Shown here: one piece after another, positions 6,875-14,328 of the stretch
Layout of the letters: every line of letters starts with the position of its first letter
Numbering within the stretch: position 1 is the first letter of the stretch
DNA from: an uncultured Clostridia bacterium
GTDB taxonomy: Bacteria; Bacillota; Clostridia; Oscillospirales; Oscillospiraceae
Reading direction: 5' to 3'
Assembly (NCBI GenBank): GCA_947365965.1
Contig: CANAZG010000024.1
Span: 1-34,080, forward strand
Length of the DNA stretch: 34,080 bases
The notes under the pieces: generated by a model
What the model was told of the DNA's origin: nothing
The model's input: only the letters and a program-made list of their open reading frames with translations
Database searches by the model: none
Position numbers and translations under genes: made by a program

Positions 6875-8275
6875 CTACAGCTGCAAGGTGATGCCCCCGT
6901 CTTCGTCCTCCTCCGTGTCGCCGTCCGTCTTGGGACGGACCCTGGGCGGCGGATCGTAGCCGAAGTCCTTGGCCGCAGAGGCGGTGTCCCGGTTGAGCAT
7001 GGCCTCCATCACCTGGATGTCGCTGACCACGTCCATGGCGTCGGAGGAGTACAGCTGGTCCAGCTGGTGCTCAAAGCCGTCCACGATCATGTCCATGGTC
7101 TGCTCAATGCGCTCCTTGGCCTGGCGCAGGTGCTCCCCCTCCACTCCCGTCTCCTCGAAGTCGGCGTAGGTGTCCAGCAGCTTCTGGGTGGTGGGCAGGT
7201 AGTAGTCAAAGAAGGTGCGGATGGAGTTGCGCTTCTCCGGGTGCTCCTCCACCTCCTTGAAGATGAGGCCGCTGATCTGCTCCAGGCGGTCTATCTTCCG
7301 GCTGAGCACCGGGTCCGCGATGCGGTCATTGGCGTGGCGGATGCTGCGCAGAATGCCGGAGTAGCCCTCCTGGGTCTCCCTGGGCTCAGGGACGGTCTCC
7401 CGGACCGGCGGCTCCGGCTCCTCCTCCAGGGTGGCCCCGAAGCGGAGGAAGTAGCCCTTCTCGTGGTCAATGTAGGCGTCCTCCCCCAGGTAGCCCTTGT
7501 CGATGAGCTTTTGCAGCTCCTTGGCCGCCTTGGCGGGGGTGCGGTTCACCCGCTTGGCGATCTCGTCCAGGGGCATGGCGTCCACGTTGCCGATGGCCAG
7601 AATGTAGCGCTGGCTGCGGCGGTTCATCTTGTTGAGGTAGTGGCCCCGGAAGAACATGGCCCCGCCGGAGATCAGGAAGCCCAGTCCGGCGAAGAGCTCA
7701 TCAAACTCGGTGAAGTAGCCCTGAAAGACGGAGGCAATAAAATCCAGGGTGATTGTGCCGCCCGCAAAGAGGAAGACAGCGCCCAGGATCCGCAGCAGCA
7801 CGCCGGCGGGCTTGGCCTTGGCCGGCTTCGCCTTCTTGGCCGCCTTGGGGGCCGGCTTGGGAGGCGGCGGCGCGGCGCGCCGCGCCTGCTCCACCTGCCG
7901 GGCCGTGCGGTCAATGGTCCGCTCCACCTGGGCCGCGGCCCGGCGGAGGGCCTGATCGGTCTTGTCCACAGCCCGGTCCGCCCGGGCCTCGGCGCTGCGC
8001 ATGGCCCGCTCCACGGCGCTCTCCCCCTGCCGGGCGGCGGAGGACTGCCGGGTCCCGCCGGGATTCTTCCGCCGGCCGCTGTCGCCGAAGATGTTCAGAA
8101 ACAGCAGCACCAGGGCCACCGGCCAGATGCCCAGGGAGAAGAGGATGATAATCACCGGCCAGCTGTACCAGCCGGCGTTGTTCTGCTGGGGGGGACGCTG
8201 GGGCGGGCGGGGCGGAGGCGGGGTTTTGCCCTGGCCGCCGCCGGTGAATTTGTCCTTGTCAAAGTAGTCGTCCAT
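6875..8275 (-). CDS. XpaC-family membrane protein with winged-helix-like middle
   Basis: 466 residues. In order: a Pro-rich cytoplasmic tail (17-33, PPPPRPPQRPP), a hydrophobic hairpin (~37-63), a long charged Ala/Arg/Glu helix (~80-135), a Pro/Ala/Lys linker (136-157), two further membrane helices (~158-183 and 192-211), a small domain resembling a winged helix (~225-280, DEIAKRVNRTPAKAAKELQKLIDKG), and a C-terminal helical domain (~305-440) resembling the 5-bromo-4-chloroindolyl phosphate hydrolysis (XpaC) family. XpaC proteins often neighbour TelA-like toxic-anion-resistance genes; none is seen here. Despite the family name, enzymatic activity is not established. It is the only protein here joining XpaC, four helices and a helix-turn-helix-like segment. 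Confidence 0.75.
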   Translation of the reverse strand: MDDYFDKDKFTGGGQGKTPPPPRPPQRPPQQNNAGWYSWPVIIILFSLGIWPVALVLLFLNIFGDSGRRKNPGGTRQSSAARQGESAVERAMRSAEARADRAVDKTDQALRRAAAQVERTIDRTARQVEQARRAAPPPPKPAPKAAKKAKPAKAKPAGVLLRILGAVFLFAGGTITLDFIASVFQGYFTEFDELFAGLGFLISGGAMFFRGHYLNKMNRRSQRYILAIGNVDAMPLDEIAKRVNRTPAKAAKELQKLIDKGYLGEDAYIDHEKGYFLRFGATLEEEPEPPVRETVPEPRETQEGYSGILRSIRHANDRIADPVLSRKIDRLEQISGLIFKEVEEHPEKRNSIRTFFDYYLPTTQKLLDTYADFEETGVEGEHLRQAKERIEQTMDMIVDGFEHQLDQLYSSDAMDVVSDIQVMEAMLNRDTASAAKDFGYDPPPRVRPKTDGDTEEDEDGGITLQL

Positions 8276-8485
8276 TTACTGCTCCCCTTTCCACCGCAGC
8301 TTGCTCTTGCGTCCCTTCTCGTCCACAACGTAGGTGTTCTCCAGCTCCCCTTTGAGGCTGCCCACCACGGCGTCGATGTACTCCCGCCGCAGCTGCTCCC
8401 GCTCCAGGGTCTCCGCCTCTGTCAGGCCCTCCGTCTTGGCCTTCCGCGCCAGGGCGTTGATCCGGTCAATCCTGCTCTGTTCCAT
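8276..8485 (-). CDS. DUF896 (YnzC-like) small protein
   Basis: 69 residues from ATG 8485, preceded by AAAGGAGG. It is almost all helix: RIDRINALARKAKTEGLTEAE then EREQLRREYIDAVVG, the typical DUF896/UPF0291 helical-hairpin pattern, followed by a charged tail (KSKLRWKG). Members are about 65-80 residues, and some are in the SOS regulon of Bacillus; the molecular role is unknown. The next gene downstream follows without spacing (stop at 8276, XpaC-family start at 8275), and the start lies within 17 bases of the ylmH end, so all are co-transcribed. Confidence 0.85.
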   Translation of the reverse strand: MEQSRIDRINALARKAKTEGLTEAETLEREQLRREYIDAVVGSLKGELENTYVVDEKGRKSKLRWKGEQ

Positions 8486-8501
8486 GGTGCCTCCTTTGAC
8501 A

Positions 8502-9296
8502 CTACAAATATCGCTCAATCACGATGCCCACGCGGCCCTTCTTCGTCAGGCCGCCCACCTCGATCAGCTTCGCCTTTCCCAGGCCCCGGGCCGTAAGGAC
8601 CGCCCCCTGGACCACCTGCTTATCCGGCTTGAGGCAGGCCGCGTGGTCCAGATTCACCCGGCCGGCGGCGATGAGCTCCGCCGCCCTGCCCCGGCTCAGG
8701 CCAAAGGCCGAGGCCGCCACCGCGTCCAGCCGCAGGGAGGACACCGTGTCCCGGACCGTCTTCACCTGGGCCTGCGGGACCTCCAGGTCCTCCCGGCCGA
8801 TCTCCGTCACCGTCAGCTTCACCCGGCCGGCCTCCCCCCACTCCCGCAGGAAGAAGTCCCGCAGGCTGGACGCGGCCACGATGTCCGCGCTGTGGGCGGA
8901 CACCAGGATGTCCCCCAGCCGGTCCCGCTCCACCCCCAGGCCCATGAGGCTGCCCAGGATGTCCCGGTGGGTGAGGCTGCTGTCCGGGCCGTGGAAGGAC
9001 GCCCGCAGGAACGCCAGCTCCTCCTCCGGCGGCGTGTCCGCCCAGTCCGGGAGGAACACCAGGATTTTCCGCTCCGCCTCCTCGTAGCCGCCGTCGGAGA
9101 GGAAACCGTCCCGGACCCCGGCGGCGGCGAGGAGGGACTGGGCCATGGCCTGCTCCCGGGGGGAGAGGAAGGGCGTGGCGGCGGGGATATTTTTCCGTTG
9201 GCACTGCTCATATTTGTCCAGAACCCGGGCCAGCAGCAGCCGGTCCTCCGGCTCCTGGGCGGCTCTGGCGATCAGTAACGTCTTGTCCATGGTCAT
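8502..9296 (-). CDS. ylmH: YlmH-like S4-domain RNA-binding protein
   Basis: 264 residues. The N-terminal and middle part (about 1-180) has the YlmH layout, and residues ~185-255 form an S4 RNA-binding domain (FGLSRGRAAELIAAGRVNLD, then GLGKAKLIEVGG). YlmH proteins bind stalled 50S subunits and are linked to ribosome-associated quality control and division-cluster genes in Firmicutes. Here it is not in a division cluster. It starts inside the ABC exporter stop codon (ATGA overlap), so translation is probably coupled; a second in-frame ATG two codons later is an alternative start. Confidence in the family is high, in the exact cellular role moderate. Confidence 0.85.
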   Translation of the reverse strand: MTMDKTLLIARAAQEPEDRLLLARVLDKYEQCQRKNIPAATPFLSPREQAMAQSLLAAAGVRDGFLSDGGYEEAERKILVFLPDWADTPPEEELAFLRASFHGPDSSLTHRDILGSLMGLGVERDRLGDILVSAHSADIVAASSLRDFFLREWGEAGRVKLTVTEIGREDLEVPQAQVKTVRDTVSSLRLDAVAASAFGLSRGRAAELIAAGRVNLDHAACLKPDKQVVQGAVLTARGLGKAKLIEVGGLTKKGRVGIVIERYL

Positions 9297-11044
9297 GCGT
9301 GAAGGTTCTGTGTCTGGTAGAGCTGGGCGTAGTCCCCATTCCGGGCCAGCAGCTCCTGGTGTGTCCCCTCCTCGGCGATCACCCCGTCCCGGACCACCAG
9401 AATGCGGCTGGCGGAGCGGACCGTCGAGAGGCGGTGGGCGATGATGAGGGTGGTGCGGCCCCGGGCCAGCTCGTCAAAGGCCCGCTGGATCTTGGCCTCG
9501 GTGACGCTGTCCAGGGCGGAGGTGGCCTCGTCCAGGATCAGCACCGGCGGGTCCTTGAGGAAGATACGGGCAATGGAGATGCGCTGCTTCTGCCCGCCGG
9601 AGAGGAGGGTGCCCCGCTCCCCCACGTATGTATCAAAGCCCTGGGGCATGGCCATGATGTCATCGTAGATCTCCGCCCGCCGGGCCGCCGCCACCACCTC
9701 CTCCGTGGTGGCCCCGGGCCGGCCGTAGCGGATGTTCTCCATGATACTGGCCGCGAAGAGGAACACGTCCTGCTGCACCACGCCGATGTTCCGGCGCAGG
9801 CTCTGCTGCGTCACGTCCCGCACGTCCAGGCCGTCTATCCTGATGCTGCCGGAGCCCACGTCGTAGAACCGGGGGATCAGGCTGCACAGGGTGGTCTTGC
9901 CGCCGCCGGAGGGGCCCACCACGGCGATGGTCTCCCCGGGGGCGACGTGGAGGGACACGTGGTGGAGCACCTCGCTCTCGTCCCGCTCATAGGCAAAGGA
10001 GACGTTGTCCACGTCAATGCGGCCCTTCACCGCCGTCAGCTCCTTAGCGTCCGGCTTATCCTTCAGATCCGGCTCCAGCCGCATCAGCTCCACGAACCGC
10101 CCCAGACCGGCGATGCCGTCGATGAGCATCTCCGAGAGGTTGGAGAGCTTGCGCATGGGGTTGATGAAGGTGCTGGTGTAGAGGCTGAAGGTGATGAGGT
10201 CCTGGTAGTTCATCTCCCCGTCCATGATGAGCCACCCGCTCACGGCGATCACCGCCACGGGCAGGATGCACATGAAGAACTCCATGGAGCACATAAACCA
10301 GGCCATGGCCTTGTACCGCTCCTTCTTGGAGGTCTTGAACCGCTCGTTGGCCCCGTGGAACTTCTCGCTCTCCGCCCGCTCGTTGGAGAAGGCCTTGGCG
10401 GTGCGCATGCCGGAGATGCTGGACTCGATGTCCGCGTTGATGCCCGCCATATTCTGCTTGACCCGGCGGGAGGCCTGGATCATGTTCCGGCGGTTGAGGT
10501 TGACCACGATGAGGAACGTGGGCACCAGCAGCAGCATCACCAGGGCCAGCCGCCACTGGATGGTGAACATGATGGCGATGGCCCCCACCAGGGTGACCCC
10601 GGAGATGAACAGGTCCTCGGGCCCGTGGTGGGCCAGCTCCGTGATGTCAAAGAGCTCTGCGGTCATCCGGCTCATCAGGTGGCCGGTGCGGTTCTTGTCG
10701 TAGAAGCCAAAGGAGAGGGTCTGCAAATGGGTGAAGAGGTCCTGGCGGATGTCCGCCTCCACCAGCACACCGAAGATATGGCCCCAGTAGCACACCACGT
10801 ACTGGAGCAGCGCCCGCAGCAGATAGGCCCCCACCATCACCGCGATGACCGCGAAGAAGGCCCGGTAGCGGCTCTCGGGGATGAGCTCGTACATGCACAT
10901 TCTGGACACGTAGGGGAAGCTCAGATCCACCAGGGATATGGCCAGGGCGCAGACCATATCCAGGGTGAAAAGGCCTAAGTGGGGCTTGAAATAGCTGAGG
11001 AAAATCCCCAGCAGGCTCTGTTTCTGGAAATCGCGGGTCACCAT
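9293..11044 (-). CDS. ABC exporter, fused permease and ATPase
   Basis: 583 residues from ATG 11044, chosen because ACGGAGGA precedes it; an upstream in-frame ATG at 11077 lacks one. Residues ~1-320 are a six-helix exporter-type membrane domain. Residues ~340-583 are the ATPase, with Walker A GPSGGGKTT (377-385), signature LSGGQ (481-485), Walker B VLILDE (501-506) and the switch His537 in IIAHRLST. All catalytic elements are intact. Such half-transporters (MsbA/multidrug type) act as dimers. No second half-transporter is adjacent, so a homodimer is likely. The substrate cannot be read from sequence. It is the first gene of an operon continuing with ylmH. Confidence 0.92.
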   Translation of the reverse strand: MVTRDFQKQSLLGIFLSYFKPHLGLFTLDMVCALAISLVDLSFPYVSRMCMYELIPESRYRAFFAVIAVMVGAYLLRALLQYVVCYWGHIFGVLVEADIRQDLFTHLQTLSFGFYDKNRTGHLMSRMTAELFDITELAHHGPEDLFISGVTLVGAIAIMFTIQWRLALVMLLLVPTFLIVVNLNRRNMIQASRRVKQNMAGINADIESSISGMRTAKAFSNERAESEKFHGANERFKTSKKERYKAMAWFMCSMEFFMCILPVAVIAVSGWLIMDGEMNYQDLITFSLYTSTFINPMRKLSNLSEMLIDGIAGLGRFVELMRLEPDLKDKPDAKELTAVKGRIDVDNVSFAYERDESEVLHHVSLHVAPGETIAVVGPSGGGKTTLCSLIPRFYDVGSGSIRIDGLDVRDVTQQSLRRNIGVVQQDVFLFAASIMENIRYGRPGATTEEVVAAARRAEIYDDIMAMPQGFDTYVGERGTLLSGGQKQRISIARIFLKDPPVLILDEATSALDSVTEAKIQRAFDELARGRTTLIIAHRLSTVRSASRILVVRDGVIAEEGTHQELLARNGDYAQLYQTQNLHA

Positions 11045-11083
11045 GGTTCGTCCTCCGTTTACTCTTCTTGATGGCATTTCTTT

Positions 11084-11112
11084 ATTGTATCATAACTGCA
11101 TGGGGGATGCAA
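11084..11112 (-). promoter_or_regulatory. promoter of the ABC exporter operon
   Basis: Minus strand: TTGCAT (11112..11107), 17-base spacer, TACAAT (11089..11084). About 40 bases before the exporter ATG at 11044. Confidence 0.7.
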
Positions 11113-11167
11113 TGGGCGTTTGTCCGCCATTCTTTAATTTTTCTTGATTCTCAGGGCCCCTGAAAAA

Positions 11168-11196
11168 TTGACAGACCGGCCGGCAGATGCTACAAT
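11168..11196 (+). promoter_or_regulatory. consensus promoter of the malic enzyme gene
   Basis: TTGACA (11168-11173), 17-base spacer, TACAAT (11191-11196). The predicted start of transcription is near 11203, about 55 bases before the ATG. The near-consensus match suggests high, largely constitutive expression. Confidence 0.8.
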
Positions 11197-11257
11197 AGCC
11201 CCTGAGAACAGGCCCGGCCCCGCCGGGACCGGCAGAACAAGAAGGAGAACAACTGCT

Positions 11258-12430
11258 ATGGATTACGCAAAGGAGTCCCTGCGCCTCCACCAGGAGTGGC
11301 GGGGCAAGATCGAGGTGATCGCCACAGTGCCCGTGGAGAGCCGGGACGATCTCTCCCTGGCCTACACCCCCGGCGTGGCCCAGCCCTGCCTGGAGATCCA
11401 GAGAGACCCGGACAAGAGCTATGAGCTGACCCGCCGCCACAACCTCTGCGCCGTCATCACCGACGGCAGCGCCGTGCTGGGCCTGGGGGACATCGGCCCC
11501 GAGGCGGGTATGCCCGTCATGGAGGGCAAGTGCGTGCTCTTCAAGGCCTTCGGCGGGGTGGACGCCTTCCCCCTGTGCGTGAAGACCCAGGATGTGGACG
11601 AGTTTGTCAACGCGGTGTACCTCCTCTCCGGCTCCTTTGGCGGCATCAACCTGGAGGACATCGCCGCCCCCCGCTGCTTTGAGATCGAGCGGAAGCTGAA
11701 GGAGCGGTGCGATATCCCCATCTTCCACGACGACCAGCACGGCACCGCCGTCATCACCCTGGCGGGCCTGACCAACGCGCTGAAGGTGGTGGGGAAAAAG
11801 AAGGAGGACGTGCGGATCGTCACCTCCGGCGCGGGCGCGGCGGCGGTGTCCATTGTGAAGCTGCTCCTCTCCGCCGGGTACCGGCACATCACCATGTGCG
11901 ACCGGGCCGGGGCCATCTACGCCGGACGGGAGGGCCTGAACTGGATCAAGGAGGAGATGGCCCAGTCCACCAACCTGGATCGGCGCTCCGGGACCCTGGC
12001 GGACATGCTGGCCGGGGCGGACGTGTTCATCGGCGTCAGCGCCCCGGGGACCGTGACCACGGAGATGGTCCGGTCCATGGCCCGGGACCCCATCATCTTC
12101 GCCTGCGCCAACCCCACCCCGGAGATCTTCCCCGAGGACGCCAAGGCCGGCGGCGCGGCGGTGATTGCCACCGGCCGCAGTGACTTCCCCAACCAGATCA
12201 ACAACGTGCTGGCCTTCCCGGGCATCTTCCGGGGGACCTTCGACGTGCGGGCCAGGGACATCAACGAGGAGATGAAGATGGCCGCCGCCGGGGCCCTGGC
12301 GGACCTCATCGCCCCGGAGGAGCTCACCGCCGAGTATATCATCCCCAAGGCCTTTGACAAGCGGGTGGGCCCCGCTGTGGCCCAGGCCGTTGCGGAGGCC
12401 GCCCGCCAGTCCGGCGTGGCCCGGATATAG
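11258..12430 (+). CDS. NAD(P)-dependent malic enzyme
   Basis: 390 residues from ATG 11258, preceded by AAGGAGAA; upstream in-frame codons overlap the promoter. It oxidatively decarboxylates malate to pyruvate, giving NAD(P)H. Visible elements are the catalytic Tyr36 in LAYTPGVA, Lys91 in MEGKCVLFK, the metal-binding NLED (131-134) and FHDDQHGTA (157-163 region), and a Rossmann motif SGAGAAAVSI (190-199). The length marks it as the short bacterial type, without the phosphotransacetylase extension. It is a monocistronic gene with its own promoter and terminator. Together with citrate synthase and acetyl-CoA synthase in this window it belongs to pyruvate/acetyl-CoA metabolism, although they are not co-transcribed. 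Confidence 0.92.
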   Translation: MDYAKESLRLHQEWRGKIEVIATVPVESRDDLSLAYTPGVAQPCLEIQRDPDKSYELTRRHNLCAVITDGSAVLGLGDIGPEAGMPVMEGKCVLFKAFGGVDAFPLCVKTQDVDEFVNAVYLLSGSFGGINLEDIAAPRCFEIERKLKERCDIPIFHDDQHGTAVITLAGLTNALKVVGKKKEDVRIVTSGAGAAAVSIVKLLLSAGYRHITMCDRAGAIYAGREGLNWIKEEMAQSTNLDRRSGTLADMLAGADVFIGVSAPGTVTTEMVRSMARDPIIFACANPTPEIFPEDAKAGGAAVIATGRSDFPNQINNVLAFPGIFRGTFDVRARDINEEMKMAAAGALADLIAPEELTAEYIIPKAFDKRVGPAVAQAVAEAARQSGVARI

Positions 12431-12461
12431 GCGCCTGCTGAAAGGACTTGCTGAAACGAAT

Positions 12462-12503
12462 AAGAAAGCATCCCGCCCTCTTCGGAAGGCGGGATGCTTT
12501 CTT
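12462..12503. terminator. terminator after malic enzyme
   Basis: A 16-bp perfect stem (12462-12477 with 12488-12503) whose apex contains a C(UUCG)G tetraloop. The stem base is A/T-rich on both sides, so it can act in either direction: for the malic enzyme on plus and for any transcript from the minus promoter at 12564-12593. Confidence 0.85.
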
Positions 12504-12557
12504 GATGGAGAAGATTGAGGAAAAACGATACAACTGTTTAGGTTTCTCTCCTAAACT
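12462..12557 (-). ncRNA. candidate small RNA between malic enzyme and nagA
   Basis: A promoter-like pair on minus (TTGACA 12593..12588, 18-base spacer, TAAAAT 12569..12564) would start RNA near 12557. The transcript would contain a short hairpin (GTTTAGG / CCTAAAC) and end at the strong hairpin 12462-12503, giving about 95 nucleotides. There is no convincing protein in it. It may equally be an unused promoter next to an inverted repeat; expression data would decide. Confidence 0.3.
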
Positions 12558-12623
12558 GGCTTTATTTTAACAGTTTCAGTCACTTTTTGTCAACGTAGAT
12601 ATTACCTAAATTTTGTATCGTTT
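12523..12623. repeat. nested inverted-repeat element
   Basis: The left arm 12523-12543 (AAACGATACAA then CTGTTTAGGT) is matched in reverse complement by the right arm 12604-12623 (ACCTAAATT then TTGTATCGTTT), with 11 perfect outer bases and a slightly gapped inner part. Within it, GTTTAGG/CCTAAAC (12536-12555) and AAACTG/CAGTTT form further inverted pairs. The element is AT-rich, about 100 bases, and lies between convergent genes. It resembles a small MITE or a structured RNA region; no target-site duplication was seen. Confidence 0.55.
12564..12593 (-). promoter_or_regulatory. possible promoter inside the inverted-repeat element
   Basis: TTGACA (12593..12588) and TAAAAT (12569..12564) with 18-base spacing on minus, pointing at the terminator 12462-12503 and not at any gene. 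Confidence 0.35.
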
Positions 12624-12705
12624 CCCCACCGCTGTCGTGAAAATTGACAAAAGCTTCTCCCTATTTTTGGTGGAAAAGACAGTTGACACTCCTGTTGCCC
12701 ATCCC

Positions 12706-13815
12706 TCACGGACGGCCCTCATAGAGTTTCCCGTCCACAAACACGGCCTTCAGGGCCAGATCCTTGTCCAGCACCAGCAGGTCCGCCGCCCTGCCCTGGG
12801 CGATAACGCCGGCGTCCAGGCCTGCGGCCAGGGCCGGGGCGGTGGAGGCGGCGTAGACCGCGCCGGCCAGGGGCAGGCCGAAGCTGACCACGTTGCGCAC
12901 CGCGTCCAGCAGGGAGATGGAGGACCCGGCCAGGGTGCCGTCCAGCAGGGTGGCCTTGTGGTTCTTCACCACAATGGGCTGGCCCCCCAGCTCATAGTCG
13001 CCGTCGGGCATCCCGGCGCAGCGCAGGGAGTCGCTGATCAGGTTCAGCTTGTCTCCGAAGAGCTGGTAGGTGACCCGGATGACAGAGGGGTGGATGTGGA
13101 GCCCGTCGCAGATGAGCTCCACGCTGGCCCCTGCGTCAAAGGCCGCGCCGATCACGCCGGGGGCGCGGTGGAGCAGGGAGGGCATGCCGTTGTAGAGGTG
13201 GGTGGCGTGGCTGGCCCCCGCCAGGAAGCCGGCCATAGCGGTGTCGTAGTCCGCCGTGGTGTGGCCAAGGGAGACGGCGCAGGTCCGGGAGATCTCCCGG
13301 ATAAAGGGCAGGGCCCCCTCCTCCTCGCAGGCCACGGTCACCAGCTTCACCTGTCCGCCGCTGGCCTCGTTGAGCCGGTGGAAGAGGGCGGGATCCGGCT
13401 TGTGGAGGTTCTCCGCCGCCTGGGCCCCCCGCTTGGCGTAGCTGAGGAAGGGTCCCTCCAGGTGGACGCCGGCGCACTTGGCGCCGCTCTTGGGCTTGAA
13501 GTCCCGGATGGCGTGCATGGCCGGGGTGAGCACCTCCTCCTTCAGGGTCATGGTGGTGGCCAGATAGCTGGTGACGCCGTGGGCGGCGTAGTAGTCCGCC
13601 AGGGGCTGGAGGCCCTCCGGCTTCCCGTCGGAGAAGTCCTCTCCCAGGGCCCCGTGGGTGTGCACGTCCACCAGGCCGGGGATCACGTATCCCCCCTGGG
13701 CGTCCAGGTCCGCAGGGCCCTCCAGACGGCCGATGGCGGTGATGGCGCGGTCAAACTGGATGTCCCCGTCCACAAAGGATTTGCCGATGAGTATTTTCCC
13801 GTTCTTGATTAGCAT
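12706..13815 (-). CDS. nagA: N-acetylglucosamine-6-phosphate deacetylase
   Basis: 369 residues. It removes acetate from GlcNAc-6-phosphate to give glucosamine-6-phosphate, the entry step to glycolysis or cell-wall recycling. It has the amidohydrolase fold: the metal motif VDVHTHG (49-55; His52, His54), the ligand Glu120 in GVHLEGPF, and later GHTTADYD, HLYNGMPSLLHR, ICDGLHIHP and ISDSLR, all typical of NagA. Length fits (about 380). It is preceded by GAGGAGAGG and lies 27 bases after the DUF3795 gene, as the last gene of the ROK kinase-DUF3795-nagA run. There is no nagB in the window. Confidence 0.93.
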   Translation of the reverse strand: MLIKNGKILIGKSFVDGDIQFDRAITAIGRLEGPADLDAQGGYVIPGLVDVHTHGALGEDFSDGKPEGLQPLADYYAAHGVTSYLATTMTLKEEVLTPAMHAIRDFKPKSGAKCAGVHLEGPFLSYAKRGAQAAENLHKPDPALFHRLNEASGGQVKLVTVACEEEGALPFIREISRTCAVSLGHTTADYDTAMAGFLAGASHATHLYNGMPSLLHRAPGVIGAAFDAGASVELICDGLHIHPSVIRVTYQLFGDKLNLISDSLRCAGMPDGDYELGGQPIVVKNHKATLLDGTLAGSSISLLDAVRNVVSFGLPLAGAVYAASTAPALAAGLDAGVIAQGRAADLLVLDKDLALKAVFVDGKLYEGRP

Positions 13816-13842
13816 GAAAAACAGTCCTCTCCTCGAAGTTCG

Positions 13843-14319
13843 TTATTGGTCTTTCCCGCCCTGCCGCTTTTGATACGCGATGATCTCCGGGTCAGACCCG
13901 CCCTGGCCGTAGGCGCACACCAGCAGATGGGCCTCGTCGGCGGCCAGACCGTAGCACCTGGGGCTGCCGCTCAGGCTCTCCAGCTGATTGCCCAGGTAGA
14001 TTTTGTCGTCCTCCAGCAGCTTCACCATCTGTCCGTTGGGGAGCGTGTAGGGGAGGTTGATAAAGGAGCCCGGCAGCGGGTTCAGGTCCGTGACCTCCGG
14101 CATATCCCTGACGCCCAGGGCGTTAAATTCCGCCGCCAGCTGTGATTTCAGCCGGCAGGTCCCGCCGCACGGTCCGCAGGCGTCCCGTCCCTGGCCGGCG
14201 CAGCAGGCCGCCAGGGGGCACTCCCGTCCAAAGGGACGGCCGCCGGTCTCCCGGCACCCGCCGCAGCCGTCCCGGAAGGGACAGCCGGCGCAGTCCGCGC
14301 CGCAGATGGTATCGCTCAT
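13843..14319 (-). CDS. DUF3795 cysteine-rich protein
   Basis: 158 residues. The first ~55 residues hold many cysteines in repeated CxxC-like spacing (ICGADCAGCPF, GCGGC, CPLAACC, ACGPC), the DUF3795 pattern expected to bind zinc or iron. The remainder is an ordinary soluble domain (NLPYTLPNGQMVKLLEDDKIYLG). The function is unknown. It lies between the ROK kinase (9-base gap) and nagA (27-base gap) on the same strand, so it is almost certainly part of the amino-sugar operon. A second, shorter DUF3795 protein is encoded at 29386-29643. Confidence 0.8.
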   Translation of the reverse strand: MSDTICGADCAGCPFRDGCGGCRETGGRPFGRECPLAACCAGQGRDACGPCGGTCRLKSQLAAEFNALGVRDMPEVTDLNPLPGSFINLPYTLPNGQMVKLLEDDKIYLGNQLESLSGSPRCYGLAADEAHLLVCAYGQGGSDPEIIAYQKRQGGKDQ

Positions 14320-14328
14320 GGCCAGATC

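Noticed and set aside
12339-12533. 64-codon minus-strand ORF starting with TTG after a GGAGAG site.
   Set aside because: The frame reads straight through the strong terminator hairpin (12462-12503) and into the antisense of malic enzyme; it is not protein-like.
14000-14080. ATTGGTCT-like sequence near the nagA start considered as a NagR/DasR operator.
   Set aside because: Only a half-site, located in the end of the DUF3795 gene (about 13843-13853); no palindrome partner. Not enough to call.
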